Assembly (NCBI RefSeq): GCF_947495145.1
Contig: NZ_CANLXP010000003.1
Location: 62,001-126,000, forward strand
Source of the DNA: an uncultured Arthrobacter sp.
GTDB taxonomy: Bacteria > Actinomycetota > Actinomycetes > Actinomycetales > Micrococcaceae
Direction of reading: 5' to 3'
DNA length: 64,000 nt
A program made the position numbers and the translations under genes. The notes under the pieces were generated by a model. That model worked only from the letters and a program-made list of their open reading frames with translations. It was not told the DNA's origin and searched no databases. This document shows, in pieces, positions 47,131-56,369 of the stretch; the first letter of the stretch is position 1; the number at the start of each line of letters is the position of its first letter.

Positions 47131-47700
47131 CTAGTGACCGAATGGGTCCGGATCGACGCCAGGTATCCAGGTCAGGCCCGGTTGGCCCCATCCATTAGCC
47201 CTTGCCACCTTCTTTGCCTTCCGTGCATAGCGCTGATTCAGCCGGTCGACGTACAACGTGCCGTTCAAGTGGTCGAATTCATGCTGCATGCAACGGGCGA
47301 ACCACCCGGTTGCCTCGAATTCCACCGCGTTGCCGTCGCCGTCGTAACCGTTGACTTTCACCCAGTCCGCGCGTTTGAGCGGGAAGGACTCCCCGGGGAA
47401 GGAAAGGCACCCTTCTGATTCGTCCTCATCCGGTTCGGCGCCTGACACCTTGGAGGTGACCAGCGTGGGGTTCACCAGAACCCCCCGAGGAGGCACGCCG
47501 TCATCATTCATCATGCCGTAGACGAAGACCCGCAGCCCCACTCCAATCTGCGGCGCCGCGACACCAACACCGTTGGCCTCGTCCATGGTTTCGAACATAT
47601 CCGCGATGAGAGAGCGCAGCTCCTCATCGAACTGTTCAACTTCGGCAGCGCGGCGGTGCAGCACGTGCTCTCCGGCGATCGTGATAGGGCGGACAGGCAT
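47131..47700 (-). CDS. def: Peptide deformylase
   Basis: Removes the formyl group from nascent proteins. 189 residues with motif 1 GVGVAAPQIG, motif 2 EGCLSFPG (metal Cys) and motif 3 MQHEFDHLNGTLY (metal His pair and catalytic Glu). Follows the acyl-CoA dehydrogenase by 27 bases on the same strand, so they probably share a transcript. Confidence 0.96.
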   Translation of the reverse strand: MPVRPITIAGEHVLHRRAAEVEQFDEELRSLIADMFETMDEANGVGVAAPQIGVGLRVFVYGMMNDDGVPPRGVLVNPTLVTSKVSGAEPDEDESEGCLSFPGESFPLKRADWVKVNGYDGDGNAVEFEATGWFARCMQHEFDHLNGTLYVDRLNQRYARKAKKVARANGWGQPGLTWIPGVDPDPFGH

Positions 47701-47727
47701 AGGGGGAACCTTCCTTGCTCCGGTGGG

Positions 47728-48882
47728 TTAGCGGGCGATGTTGCGGCCGATGGTTTCGCGCATAATCTCGCTGGTCCCGCCAAAGATGCTCAGGAGACGA
47801 ACAGCAAGGAATGCCTGCGCAATCGGATATTCGAGGATGTAGCCGTATCCACCGTGCAGCTGGAGGCAACGATCCGTGATTGATTTAACCCGCTCGCTGG
47901 CCCACAGTTTCACCCCGGCAGCGCTGACGGCGTCGAGCTCACCGTCATTGAATGCCAAAACGGCCCGGTCAACGTAAGCTTCCAGAACCTCAACCTCCGT
48001 CAGGACATCCGCAAGTTCGAATCGGGTGTTCTGAAAGTCGATGACCCTTTCGCCGAAGGCGTTGCGCTCCTTCGTGTACTGGACAGTGGCTTCGTACATG
48101 GTCCGCGCCACAGCCGAGGACGCGACGGCGATAGCCAGGCGTCCCTGCGGCAGTTGTTCGGCCACGTACCGCAGCCCTTGCCCCATTTCGCCCACAAGGT
48201 GTGACTCCGGAACGCGTACGTTATCGAAGAAGAGTTCGGCCGTATCCGAGGCCTTCAACCCCATCTTGTCCAGTTGCTTGCCGGTCTCGTAGCCCGGACC
48301 TTTCGCCACCATAAACAGGGAAAATGAATTGCTGCCGCCTCGCCCGGTTGACCCGTCGGTACGTGCGAGAACGAGCGAAGAGTCACCGCTGATGCCGTTT
48401 CCGATGAAAGTCTTCTGCCCGGTGATCAGCCACTCACCGCCGTCGCGCACTGCCTTGGTCCGGACTCCGCGGAGGTCGCTTCCGGCCCCCGGCTCAGTCC
48501 AGGCCACAGACGTGACTTTCTCACCCGTCACCATTCCCGGCAGCCACTGTTGCTTGAGGTCGTCCGATCCGTAGGCGAGCAGATGGGGGAGGACCATGTC
48601 ATCGTGCAGGTGAAGTGCCAGCCCTGCTGCGAGATGGTTTGCGCGCGCGAACTCCTCGTCAAGGACAACCCGGAAGCGGTAGTCAGGCATGCCTGCGCCA
48701 CCGAATTCCTCAGGCACGGCCAAGCCCAGCAGTCCTTGCTCGCCGGCCGCGCGCCACATGCTGCGCGGCATCAGATGATCCCGGTCCCACTGCGCGTAGT
48801 GCGGGGCGATCTCGCGTGCGTTGAATTCCTGCGCCACATCCCGGAAGAGTTCGTGGTCTTCCTCGAACAATGTGCGTTTCAT
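47728..48882 (-). CDS. Acyl-CoA dehydrogenase family protein lacking the usual catalytic glutamate
   Basis: 384 residues with the complete acyl-CoA dehydrogenase fold: N-terminal helical domain, FAD/substrate region VAWTEPGAGSDLRG, ITGQKTFIGNG, and the C-terminal LHGGYGYILEYPIAQAF. In medium-chain enzymes the base is Glu in IYEGT, here IFGGT (Gly368); in the long-chain/isovaleryl type it is Glu in LPQERL, here LPQGRL (Gly247). Either another residue serves or the enzyme does something else. ATG at 48882 with AAGGGG upstream. Confidence 0.85.
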   Translation of the reverse strand: MKRTLFEEDHELFRDVAQEFNAREIAPHYAQWDRDHLMPRSMWRAAGEQGLLGLAVPEEFGGAGMPDYRFRVVLDEEFARANHLAAGLALHLHDDMVLPHLLAYGSDDLKQQWLPGMVTGEKVTSVAWTEPGAGSDLRGVRTKAVRDGGEWLITGQKTFIGNGISGDSSLVLARTDGSTGRGGSNSFSLFMVAKGPGYETGKQLDKMGLKASDTAELFFDNVRVPESHLVGEMGQGLRYVAEQLPQGRLAIAVASSAVARTMYEATVQYTKERNAFGERVIDFQNTRFELADVLTEVEVLEAYVDRAVLAFNDGELDAVSAAGVKLWASERVKSITDRCLQLHGGYGYILEYPIAQAFLAVRLLSIFGGTSEIMRETIGRNIAR

Positions 48883-49005
48883 GCAGCAATCCCCTTCTGG
48901 TGAATTCTTGTTCCCACGCCGCTGGGCCGAGCGAATAAATACCAATGGCCGCCCCGCTACAACCAGGACGGCCACCGAAGCCTGCGGCTACTGCCAACGG
49001 GCCAA

Positions 49006-49082
49006 TGGGGTGAGTAACGGGGTTTGAACCCGCGACCTCCTGGACCACAACCAGGCGCTCTGCCAACTGAGCTATACCCACC
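49006..49082 (-). tRNA. tRNA-His (anticodon GTG)
   Basis: On the minus strand: acceptor GTGGGTA/TACTCAC, anticodon stem CCTGG/CCAGG with loop TTGTGGT, T loop TTCAAAC. The extra 5' G (position -1) opposite C73 typical of tRNA-His is encoded, as is CCA. Confidence 0.96.
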
Positions 49083-49221
49083 ATGTGCCTCACAAAACGG
49101 CCCGAGCACGGTTCGCTTCCAAGCGAACGTACTGGGGCTGAACGAGGCAGCGCAGACAATTCTACACACTTTTCTGCGTACATTTTCCGCACCCTGCGCA
49201 CCGTAACCCGCAGGGTGCCGC

Positions 49222-49830
49222 TCACGCTTCGGCGAGCAAATCCCTCGCGGCTGTCTTGCTGGTTTCGGAATCGGGTCCAGGGCCCGGTACGAAGATGGTG
49301 CTGCGGTAGTACTGCAGTTCGCGGATCGAATCCTTGATGTCTCCCAGCGCCCGGTGGTTACCGCTCTTCTCCGGGGCTTGGAAATAAGCACGCGGATACC
49401 AGCGGCGGGCGAGTTCCTTGATTGTCGACACGTCCACTACCCGGTAGTGGAGGTGCTCCACCACCGCCGGCATGTCACGAGCAAGGAATATCCTGTCGGT
49501 CCCTACTGAGTTCCCACCCAACTGGGCGCGACGCGGTTCCGGGACGTGTGCGGTGATGTAATCCAGCACGCGTTCCTGGGCTTCCTGCATTGTGATGCCT
49601 GAGGGGAGTTCCTCCAGGAGCCCGGACTCGGTGTGCATGTTGCGCACGAAGTCGCCCATGGTTTCGATGGCGCCCGCGGGAGGAGCAATAACGACGTCGA
49701 CCCCCTCACCGAGGACATTCAGTTCAGAGTCGGTGACAATGACCGCCACCTCAATCAGGGCATCGGCGACAGGATCCAACCCCGTCATCTCGCAGTCGAT
49801 CCAGACGATGGGTTCACTTGATATCGGCAC
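49222..49830 (-). CDS. orn: Oligoribonuclease
   Basis: DEDDh 3'-5' exoribonuclease that degrades 2-5-base RNAs, including pGpG. 202 residues with WIDCEMTGLDP (Asp, Glu), NMHTESGL, GNSVGTDRIFLARDMP (Asp) and HRALGDIKDSI (His, Asp). I chose GTG at 49830: no Shine-Dalgarno, but TACATT lies six bases upstream (complement of 49837-49842), so the mRNA is probably leaderless. ATG at 49851 would add seven residues. Confidence 0.94.
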   Translation of the reverse strand: MPISSEPIVWIDCEMTGLDPVADALIEVAVIVTDSELNVLGEGVDVVIAPPAGAIETMGDFVRNMHTESGLLEELPSGITMQEAQERVLDYITAHVPEPRRAQLGGNSVGTDRIFLARDMPAVVEHLHYRVVDVSTIKELARRWYPRAYFQAPEKSGNHRALGDIKDSIRELQYYRSTIFVPGPGPDSETSKTAARDLLAEA

Positions 49831-49836
49831 CCGACA

Positions 49837-49842
49837 AATGTA
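49837..49842 (-). promoter_or_regulatory. Candidate -10 of leaderless orn transcript
   Basis: TACATT on the minus strand, six bases before the GTG start, placing transcription start at the start codon. Confidence 0.5.
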
Positions 49843-49918
49843 CCGGTTCATCAATGGCCGTCGCGCCTGTGCGCACCGGTTGCGTAGCGTGCCCCGAGGC
49901 ACCGTCAAGGTGTCTGAA

Positions 49919-49927
49919 TGGTAAAAT
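49919..49927 (+). promoter_or_regulatory. Candidate extended -10 upstream of the mannosyltransferase
   Basis: TGGTAAAAT (TG-N-TAAAAT), 60 bases before the start; -35 not recognised. Confidence 0.5.
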
Positions 49928-49986
49928 CGTCCAACCTCGAACCCATTTTCACCGCCCTGTCAGACTGACGATCGGATCCACCCATA

Positions 49987-51501
49987 ATGACCGCCCCTGC
50001 GCCCGCCTCCGTTGCGACTGCGCACATTGGGCGTCCGCGGATTGCGATCATCCAAGGTTTCGTCGGCTCCATGCTCATGCTCGTCGGATCGTTCGGGGTG
50101 GGCTGGCTTTCGCTCGCGTCCAGGGAACTTCGCCAAGTGCCTGTGATCATCTGGCTACGCTTCGAACCCGTCGGTGCTGTCCTTTCCGTCATCCTGCTTG
50201 CTCTTGGCGGGATGCTGCTGGTGCGGTCGTGGCTGAGACTGGGCCAACGACTGCAGGGATGGGGGCCCGAAACACGCCGAACCATCCTGGCGGCAACGCT
50301 TGCCTGGGCTGCACCGATGTGTTTCGCTCTTCCGCTGTTCAGCAGGGACGTTTTCGCGTACATCGCGCAAGGCCAGGTCATGGTCGCGGGGCTCAACCCC
50401 TACGAGGACGGCTACTCCCAGATCTCCAACTATTTGCAGATCGGAGCGGACGATCTGTGGGCGCAGAGCCCCACTCCCTACGGGCCCATCTTTCTCTGGA
50501 TGGAAGAGTTTGTGGTTCGGTTGACCGGAGGGCAGCCGGACCTGTCAATCCTGCTCTTCCGCCTGCTGGCAATCGTGGGTGTTGCATTGTGCGTGTACTA
50601 CGTGCCCCGGCTCGCTGAACTGCACGGTGTCAATCCCAACCGGGCCCTGTGGCTCACGGTTGCCAACCCGCTGTTCCTCACCAACTTCGTGGCCAGCATC
50701 CACAACGATTCACTGATGATGGGCTTCGCAGTGGCCGGACTCTACTTCGCTGCGCGGGGACGATACGTCACGTCGATCCTCCTTGTAACGCTGTCCATCG
50801 GCATCAAACCGATAACCCTGATCTTCCTGCCGTTCATAGGACTCATGTGGGCCGGGCGTGGGGCAAGTTGGCCCCGCAAGTTCCTTTGCTGGGCCCTCAC
50901 AGCCGGCCTGTCGCTTGGCATTCTCTGGGTTCTGGGCATCATCAACGGGTTTGGCTTCGGCTGGGTGGGCGCCCTCAGTACACCGGGAAGCGTCTGGATC
51001 TGGTACGCGCCGATCGGCTTTCTCGGCATGATTGTCGCCCTTACAGGAGATGCCCTCGGTTTTGACGGATGGACCTGGGCCGACGTCGTCCACAGGATCG
51101 GCACTGTAGTGTCGCTTGTCCTTGTTGCCTGGTTCATTTTCAAGGGGGACCATGCCTACCTGGTGCGCCGGCTGGCACTGGCTCTTACCGCCGTCGTACT
51201 TCTGGCTCCGATGATCCAGTCCTGGTACGTCGTATGGCTTATTCCCCTGTTCGCGGTGACCGGGATCAGGGACGACTGGCAGGTGAAGGTCCTCTACTTC
51301 CTCGTGTCCTTCTTCATGATCTACGCGATCTCGGACCAGCTGGATATCTTCCCCTACATCGAGCTCAGCCTGCAGACTGCGCGGCAGATCGCCGCGGTCG
51401 TCGGGGTGGCTTTTGCGACCTACCTTGTCCTGCTCGATCCGCGCACGAAGATGCTCTTCCGGGGCCCAGCATCGCCGAAGGACGCCGCTCTCAACCCGTA
51501 G
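49987..51501 (+). CDS. MptB-like polyprenol-phosphomannose-dependent alpha-1,6-mannosyltransferase
   Basis: 504-residue GT-C-type membrane glycosyltransferase with about 12-13 hydrophobic segments. The first long loop holds the catalytic-type acidic motif LFSRDVFAYIAQGQVM followed by GLNPYEDGYSQ, typical of MptB-like enzymes that extend lipomannan with mannose from polyprenyl phosphate. Also SPTPYGPIFLW and FVASIHNDSLMMG. ATG at 49987. Acts in the envelope; Micrococcaceae make lipomannan, so the role fits, but the exact linkage is inferred. Confidence 0.8.
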   Translation: MTAPAPASVATAHIGRPRIAIIQGFVGSMLMLVGSFGVGWLSLASRELRQVPVIIWLRFEPVGAVLSVILLALGGMLLVRSWLRLGQRLQGWGPETRRTILAATLAWAAPMCFALPLFSRDVFAYIAQGQVMVAGLNPYEDGYSQISNYLQIGADDLWAQSPTPYGPIFLWMEEFVVRLTGGQPDLSILLFRLLAIVGVALCVYYVPRLAELHGVNPNRALWLTVANPLFLTNFVASIHNDSLMMGFAVAGLYFAARGRYVTSILLVTLSIGIKPITLIFLPFIGLMWAGRGASWPRKFLCWALTAGLSLGILWVLGIINGFGFGWVGALSTPGSVWIWYAPIGFLGMIVALTGDALGFDGWTWADVVHRIGTVVSLVLVAWFIFKGDHAYLVRRLALALTAVVLLAPMIQSWYVVWLIPLFAVTGIRDDWQVKVLYFLVSFFMIYAISDQLDIFPYIELSLQTARQIAAVVGVAFATYLVLLDPRTKMLFRGPASPKDAALNP

Positions 51502-51553
51502 GTTGACGTCTGCGCAACATGCGAAGGTCGCGCGATGCCGCAATACTGGGAGG

Positions 51554-51961
51554 ATGAGCGAACTGCAGGAACAGGTTGTACGGGCAGCATTCGACATCTC
51601 ACACTGGGAACCTGAGTCCTACTCGGTTGAAGGCGTTGACAGCGAACTGACCCGCGTTCGTGCCACGAAAGATTTTGCGGGCGACATCGAGGGATCCTCG
51701 GTCGCTGAACTGCTGATGGCCGGTAACAACAGGGGAGCCGGTTATGTGGCGTCCGAAGTGTTCAGTGGAAATGTGCTCGGGCGCCGCGGAAGCATGATCA
51801 TCCAGCATTGGGGACTGGCGGAGGGAAACGCAGCGGCCAGTTCAGGACACATCATTCCCGGATCCGGGACGGAGGAACTGGAGGGAATTGCCGGACGCGC
51901 GGAGTACTCCCAGGATGTTGCGGGCCAGCACTACCTCGAACTGCGGGTTACTTTCCCCTAA
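51554..51961 (+). CDS. DUF3224 family protein
   Basis: 135 residues, no signal peptide or membrane segment. The core (TRVRATKDFAGDIEGSSVAEL, GYVASEVFSGNVLGRRGS, QHWG) is of the DUF3224 allene-oxide-cyclase-like barrel; function unknown. ATG at 51554 has GGGAGG immediately before it, too close for a normal Shine-Dalgarno; AATACT six bases upstream could be a -10 of a leaderless mRNA. Confidence 0.75.
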   Translation: MSELQEQVVRAAFDISHWEPESYSVEGVDSELTRVRATKDFAGDIEGSSVAELLMAGNNRGAGYVASEVFSGNVLGRRGSMIIQHWGLAEGNAAASSGHIIPGSGTEELEGIAGRAEYSQDVAGQHYLELRVTFP

Positions 51962-51966
51962 GTGAT

Positions 51967-52042
51967 TGGTGCCCCCGGCGCGACTCGAACGCGCAACCTA
52001 CGGATTAGAAGGCCGTTGCTCTATCCATTGAGCTACGGGGGC
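51967..52042 (-). tRNA. tRNA-Arg (anticodon TCT)
   Basis: Acceptor GCCCCCG/CGGGGGC, anticodon stem ACGGC/TCCGT region with loop CTTCTAA, T loop TTCGAGT. CCA encoded. Confidence 0.95.
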
Positions 52043-52226
52043 TCGGCAGGCACGCTGCCCACATAACTTTAGCGGTACTTAGTCTGCTTCATCTCCTCCA
52101 CAGCGGACAAATTGCATTGCGGTTGCCCACATAGCAGCGATCACTGATCACGCCATGTTCTGCTCATCAGACACTGGAGCTAACCGGCGCATCGGCGTCG
52201 GTCCTCGAACCCTGAAGGGATGAACG

Positions 52227-52796
52227 ATGAGCAATTATGTGACTATTCGTGGATTCGTCGGTACCGAAGTCAAATGCGCCGTAACCGGCAGCGCACTGCC
52301 GATCACAAAGTTCAGGTTGGGCAGTTCCGACCGCTACTTCGACAAGAAGGTGAACGCATGGGTAGACGGAGATACCAACTGGTATTCGGTCTCCATGTTC
52401 CGTCACCTGGCAACGAACGCCGGAGTCAGCCTGCAGAAGGGTGACCGCGTGATTGTCACAGGCAAACTTCGAGTCCGGACCTGGGTCAATGACGAAGGGA
52501 AAAGCGGGACCACCGTGGAGATCGACGCGGATTCGGCCGGCCATGACCTCCTGTTCGGCACGGCCAGCTTCCGCAGATCGAGTGCAGACCGCAATGACTC
52601 GGCGCAGGCGGGCGCGGAAGACGGCTTCGATGGCGTGAATTTCGCCACTGGTGAGATCTCGGCACCGGGTTATGGAGCACCTGGAACAGCTGTTGAGGCG
52701 TCGTCAGACCCGGACAGTCGGTCCGATGCCGAGAGTGATGCTGAAGCCGATGCGGAAGTAGATGCGAAAGGTGAACTGGCCTCCGCGCCCTTCTAA
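52227..52796 (+). CDS. ssb: Single-stranded DNA-binding protein, paralogue
   Basis: 189 residues. N-terminal OB fold (VTIRGFVGTEVKCAV, WVDGDTNWYSVSMFRHLATN, KGDRVIVTGKLRVRTWVNDEGK), then a Ser/Asp/Ala-rich acidic linker. The extreme C-terminus is ELASAPF: it ends in Pro-Phe but lacks the acidic DDxPF tip that normally binds partner proteins. ATG at 52227 with AAGGGA upstream. It is not beside rpsF/rpsR, so this is likely the second copy rather than the replicative SSB. Confidence 0.85.
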   Translation: MSNYVTIRGFVGTEVKCAVTGSALPITKFRLGSSDRYFDKKVNAWVDGDTNWYSVSMFRHLATNAGVSLQKGDRVIVTGKLRVRTWVNDEGKSGTTVEIDADSAGHDLLFGTASFRRSSADRNDSAQAGAEDGFDGVNFATGEISAPGYGAPGTAVEASSDPDSRSDAESDAEADAEVDAKGELASAPF

Positions 52797-52831
52797 GCGG
52801 CTGTCCAACAGCATCGTGACAGAATCACATC

Positions 52832-53365
52832 ATGCGGGAACAGCGGGCGCGGGCGGAACTGGACGTTGATCGGGCACGTCGGGTGGTGCTTTTCTGTACC
52901 CTCGCGGCAGGCATCGCGGTGGCAGTCAGCGCTTGCGGGTCCGAAGCCGGTGAAAGTCGGCCTCCGGCCTCGGAGAGGGCACCGGCAGCACCAAGTCCCG
53001 GACCTGCTAACTTGCCTGTTCCTTCGGTCCCGCCTGCGCAGTCGGATCCTGCTGCGACGCCCGATTCGTCCGCAGCGGATGCGATCACGTCCGCTATTGA
53101 AGACTCGCTGAATTCCCTGGCTGCAGAGACCCCGAGGCCGGCGTCAGAAGAGCTGAAGGCGGCGTTTCAATCAGCGGGCGCCGATGCCGGCTCGGTCGAG
53201 GTTTCCGTGGATACCACTCCAACCGGTCTGGAGGTGGACGCGATGACCGCGGCCGTGCCGGTCGGGGATATCTGCATTTTCGGTCACGTCCGCGATGGCA
53301 TCGCAGCAGTGACACAACTTCCCGTTCTCGCCGATGGCCAATGCTTCGTCGGGGACCAGAGATAG
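52832..53365 (+). CDS. Putative lipoprotein
   Basis: 177 residues: basic N terminus, hydrophobic stretch (VVLFCTLAAGIAVAVSAC) and a lipobox VSAC with Cys35, then a Pro/Ala/Ser-rich linker and a C-terminal domain with two Cys (DICIFGHVRDG, DGQCFVGDQ). Predicted to be lipid-anchored on the outer face of the membrane. Function unknown. No Shine-Dalgarno before ATG 52832. The same neighbours (ssb, ettA) suggest a conserved but uncharacterised family. Confidence 0.75.
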   Translation: MREQRARAELDVDRARRVVLFCTLAAGIAVAVSACGSEAGESRPPASERAPAAPSPGPANLPVPSVPPAQSDPAATPDSSAADAITSAIEDSLNSLAAETPRPASEELKAAFQSAGADAGSVEVSVDTTPTGLEVDAMTAAVPVGDICIFGHVRDGIAAVTQLPVLADGQCFVGDQR

Positions 53366-53435
53366 CGCGGGCCGCAGCCGGTTCAGCGGACCGGCCGAAT
53401 ATGTTCTAGGGGCGTCCACGCACTAGCCTTGCACT

Positions 53436-55118
53436 ATGGCGGAATTTATCTACACGATGACCAAGGCCCGCAAGGCTGTAGGCGACAAAGTAATTCTCGA
53501 CGACGTAAGCATGTCCTTCTACCCCGGCGCAAAGATCGGCGTGGTCGGCCCGAACGGTGCCGGTAAGTCCACCATCCTGAAGATCATGGCTGGTCTGGAC
53601 ACTCCCTCGAATGGGGAAGCAAGGCTCAGCCCGGGCTACACCGTGGGGATCCTCCTTCAGGAACCGCCCCTGAACGAGGATAAAACGGTTCTCGGCAACG
53701 TGCAGGAGGGCGTCGGGGAAATCTACGGCAAGATCCAGCGCTTCAACGAGATTTCCGAAGAGATGGCTGACCCCGACGCTGATTACGACCGGCTGCTCGA
53801 TGAGATGGGCAAGCTGCAGGAAGCGATCGACGCTGCCGATGCGTGGGATATCGACTCACAGCTGGAGCAGGCGATGGACGCGCTGCGCTGCCCGCCGCCG
53901 GAGGCTGACGTATCGATCCTTTCCGGCGGTGAGCGGCGCCGTGTTGCTCTGTGCAAGCTGCTGCTTCAGAAGCCGGACCTGTTGCTGCTGGATGAACCGA
54001 CAAACCACCTCGATGCCGAAAGTGTGCTCTGGCTGGAGCAGCACCTGTCCGCGTATCCCGGTGCAGTCCTCGCCGTAACCCACGACCGTTATTTCCTCGA
54101 CCACGTCGCCGAGTGGATCGCGGAGGTAGACCGTGGGCATCTGTATCCCTACGAGGGCAACTACTCCACGTATCTGGAGAAGAAGCGCGCCCGGCTGGAG
54201 ATTCAAGGCAAGAAGGATCAGAAACTCTCCAAGCGACTCACCGAAGAGCTTGAATGGGTGCGCTCAAACGCCAAGGGCCGCCAGACCAAGTCGAAAGCGC
54301 GCCTCGCCCGTTACGAGGAAATGGCATCCGAAGCCGAGCGAACCAGGAAGCTTGACTTCGAGGAGATCCAGATCCCGCCGGGCCCGCGCCTCGGCAGCCA
54401 GGTCATCGAGGCACACGACCTCCGCAAAGGTTATGACGACCGCATCCTGATCGACGGCTTGTCATTCTCGCTGCCCCGAAACGGAATTGTCGGTGTCATC
54501 GGCCCCAACGGCGTCGGAAAGACCACGCTCTTCAAGACGATTGTCGGCATGGAGCCGCTGGACGACGGCGAGTTGAGGATCGGCGAGTCGGTCAAGATCT
54601 CCTACGTTGACCAGTCCCGCGGCGGAATCGATCCCAACAAGTCCCTGTGGGAAGTGGTATCAGACGGTCTCGATTACATCCAGGTCGGCCAGGTCGAAAT
54701 GCCCTCCCGTGCTTACGTCTCAGCGTTCGGATTCAAGGGACCGGACCAGCAGAAGAAGGCCGGAGTTCTTTCAGGCGGTGAACGCAACCGCCTGAATCTC
54801 GCATTGACTTTGAAGCAGGGCGGCAACCTGCTTCTCCTCGATGAGCCCACCAACGACCTGGACGTCGAAACTCTCTCCAGTCTCGAGAACGCGCTGCTTG
54901 AGTTCCCCGGTTGCGCAGTTGTGGTTTCGCACGACCGCTGGTTCCTCGATCGGGTAGCCACCCATATCCTCTCCTATGAAGGCACTGAGGAAGACCCGGC
55001 GAACTGGTACTGGTTCGAGGGCAACTTCGAGGCCTATGAGGAGAACAAGGTTGAGCGGCTCGGCCCCGATGCAGCAAAGCCCCACCGTGTGACCCACCGG
55101 CGCCTTACCCGCGACTGA
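53436..55118 (+). CDS. ettA: Energy-dependent translational throttle protein EttA (ABC-F)
   Basis: 560 residues with two ABC cassettes: Walker A GPNGAGKST and GPNGVGKTT, signatures LSGGERRRVALCKLL and LSGGERNRLNLAL, and DEPTNHLD / DEPTNDLD. The linker between cassettes has the Arg/Lys-rich EttA-type segment (GRQTKSKARLARYEEM). It binds the ribosomal E site and links translation to ATP/ADP. Full length. Confidence 0.95.
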   Translation: MAEFIYTMTKARKAVGDKVILDDVSMSFYPGAKIGVVGPNGAGKSTILKIMAGLDTPSNGEARLSPGYTVGILLQEPPLNEDKTVLGNVQEGVGEIYGKIQRFNEISEEMADPDADYDRLLDEMGKLQEAIDAADAWDIDSQLEQAMDALRCPPPEADVSILSGGERRRVALCKLLLQKPDLLLLDEPTNHLDAESVLWLEQHLSAYPGAVLAVTHDRYFLDHVAEWIAEVDRGHLYPYEGNYSTYLEKKRARLEIQGKKDQKLSKRLTEELEWVRSNAKGRQTKSKARLARYEEMASEAERTRKLDFEEIQIPPGPRLGSQVIEAHDLRKGYDDRILIDGLSFSLPRNGIVGVIGPNGVGKTTLFKTIVGMEPLDDGELRIGESVKISYVDQSRGGIDPNKSLWEVVSDGLDYIQVGQVEMPSRAYVSAFGFKGPDQQKKAGVLSGGERNRLNLALTLKQGGNLLLLDEPTNDLDVETLSSLENALLEFPGCAVVVSHDRWFLDRVATHILSYEGTEEDPANWYWFEGNFEAYEENKVERLGPDAAKPHRVTHRRLTRD

Positions 55119-55143
55119 TACTCAGCGCGCCAGGGTAAGCCGT

Positions 55144-55182
55144 GAACTGAGGGAACGTGCATCGAGCACGTTCCCTCAGTTC
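55144..55182. terminator. Bidirectional terminator, ettA / tesB
   Basis: Perfect 17-bp stem (55144-55160 / 55166-55182), 5-base loop, between convergent genes. Confidence 0.9.
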
Positions 55183-55197
55183 GTTCCGGCGCGGATT

Positions 55198-56154
55198 TCA
55201 GTTCTTCCAGCGACGCATCTTCTGGTCCATCAGCTTTCTCTGCACTGCACCCTTGAGGCGGCTGCCGGCGTCGTCCGGAACCCGGATCATCCCTTCCTGC
55301 GCAACAGTGGCAACAAGGTCGCCGGTCCGGTTATAGATCTTCCCGAGCGCCAGCCCGCGCGCGCCCGAGGCGCTGGGGGAAGCCTGGACGTACAGCAACC
55401 ATTCGTCCACCCGTACCGGACGATGCCACCACATTGCGTGGTCGAGACTTGCCACGCTCATGCCCGGATGGATCCAGGTGAGTCCGTGCGGGCGCAGAAT
55501 CGATTCGAGCAGGGTGTAGTCGCTCGCGTACGCGAGCGCAGCCTGGTGCATTGCCGGATCTGCCGGCATTGAGCCGAAAGTCTTCATCCAGACGGCGTTG
55601 ACCGGCTCATCGGACCCTGTGTTCTCGACATAGAGGGGGGAATCGATATGGCGGATATCGAACGGACGGTCGTACGCCCACGCCTTCGCCACCGGATGGT
55701 CGAACCCGCCCAGAAGATCCGCCGTTGAGGGAAGCGACTCCGGCTGCGGTATGTCCTCGGGCATAGCTTCCTGGTGGGTAATCCCGTCGTCGGGCTGCTG
55801 GAAGGAAGCGATCATGGACAGGATGGGTACGCCGTTCTGGTAGGCGTGCACCCGCCTTGCTGAGAATGAACGGCCGTCCCGCAGCCGCTGTACCCCGAAA
55901 GTGATCGGGAGGTCCGCATCCCCGGCACGAAGGAAGTAGCCGTGCATCGAATGCACGTAGCGCACCGATTCGACGGTTCGGATCGCGGCGATCAGAGCCT
56001 GGGCGAGCACCTGCCCTCCGAATACCCGTTTGCCGGGCTGCTTCACCGGCGTCGCTACGAAGATTTCCTCGTCTGTCTCGGCCCCGGCGGCGCTATCCAG
56101 GTCGAGCAGGCTGACGAGGGCGGCGGTGGGATCCTGCACGGGGTCGGCGGACAT
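55198..56154 (-). CDS. tesB: Acyl-CoA thioesterase II (TesB family)
   Basis: 318 residues forming a double hotdog fold. Markers: KRVFGGQVLAQALIAA, FLRAGDADLPITFGVQRLRDG, SLDHAMWWHRPV (catalytic Asp) and the C-terminal VATVAQEGMIR. Hydrolyses acyl-CoA to free acid and CoA; physiological substrate unknown. ATG at 56154 with AAGGAG upstream. Confidence 0.92.
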   Translation of the reverse strand: MSADPVQDPTAALVSLLDLDSAAGAETDEEIFVATPVKQPGKRVFGGQVLAQALIAAIRTVESVRYVHSMHGYFLRAGDADLPITFGVQRLRDGRSFSARRVHAYQNGVPILSMIASFQQPDDGITHQEAMPEDIPQPESLPSTADLLGGFDHPVAKAWAYDRPFDIRHIDSPLYVENTGSDEPVNAVWMKTFGSMPADPAMHQAALAYASDYTLLESILRPHGLTWIHPGMSVASLDHAMWWHRPVRVDEWLLYVQASPSASGARGLALGKIYNRTGDLVATVAQEGMIRVPDDAGSRLKGAVQRKLMDQKMRRWKN

Positions 56155-56369
56155 GGTGATGGTTGGCTCCTTCAATACGCGGCATGTGTGCCCTTGCGGC
56201 TCCCGGTGCATCCGGAGATCTGAGGTCAGTGGAGCCATGACCGACACTAGACCGCGCGGCCTGCCGCCTCAACCGGCTGTGCCGCTGCCTGCCGCTATCG
56301 CGGGGGTTGGCAGGCAGTCGAAGGTTACGCGAATAGAAGCGTCCGGCGCGCGAGTGAGAGGATTGCACC

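Noticed and set aside
47101-47138. Short repeats and a 7-bp hairpin between the MFS gene and def
   Set aside because: Too short and without a T-run to call a terminator; probably chance.
49111-49128. 8-bp palindrome GTTCGCTT-cc-AAGCGAAC upstream of tRNA-His
   Set aside because: Two-base loop, no T-run, no clear gene to control; kept out of the feature list.
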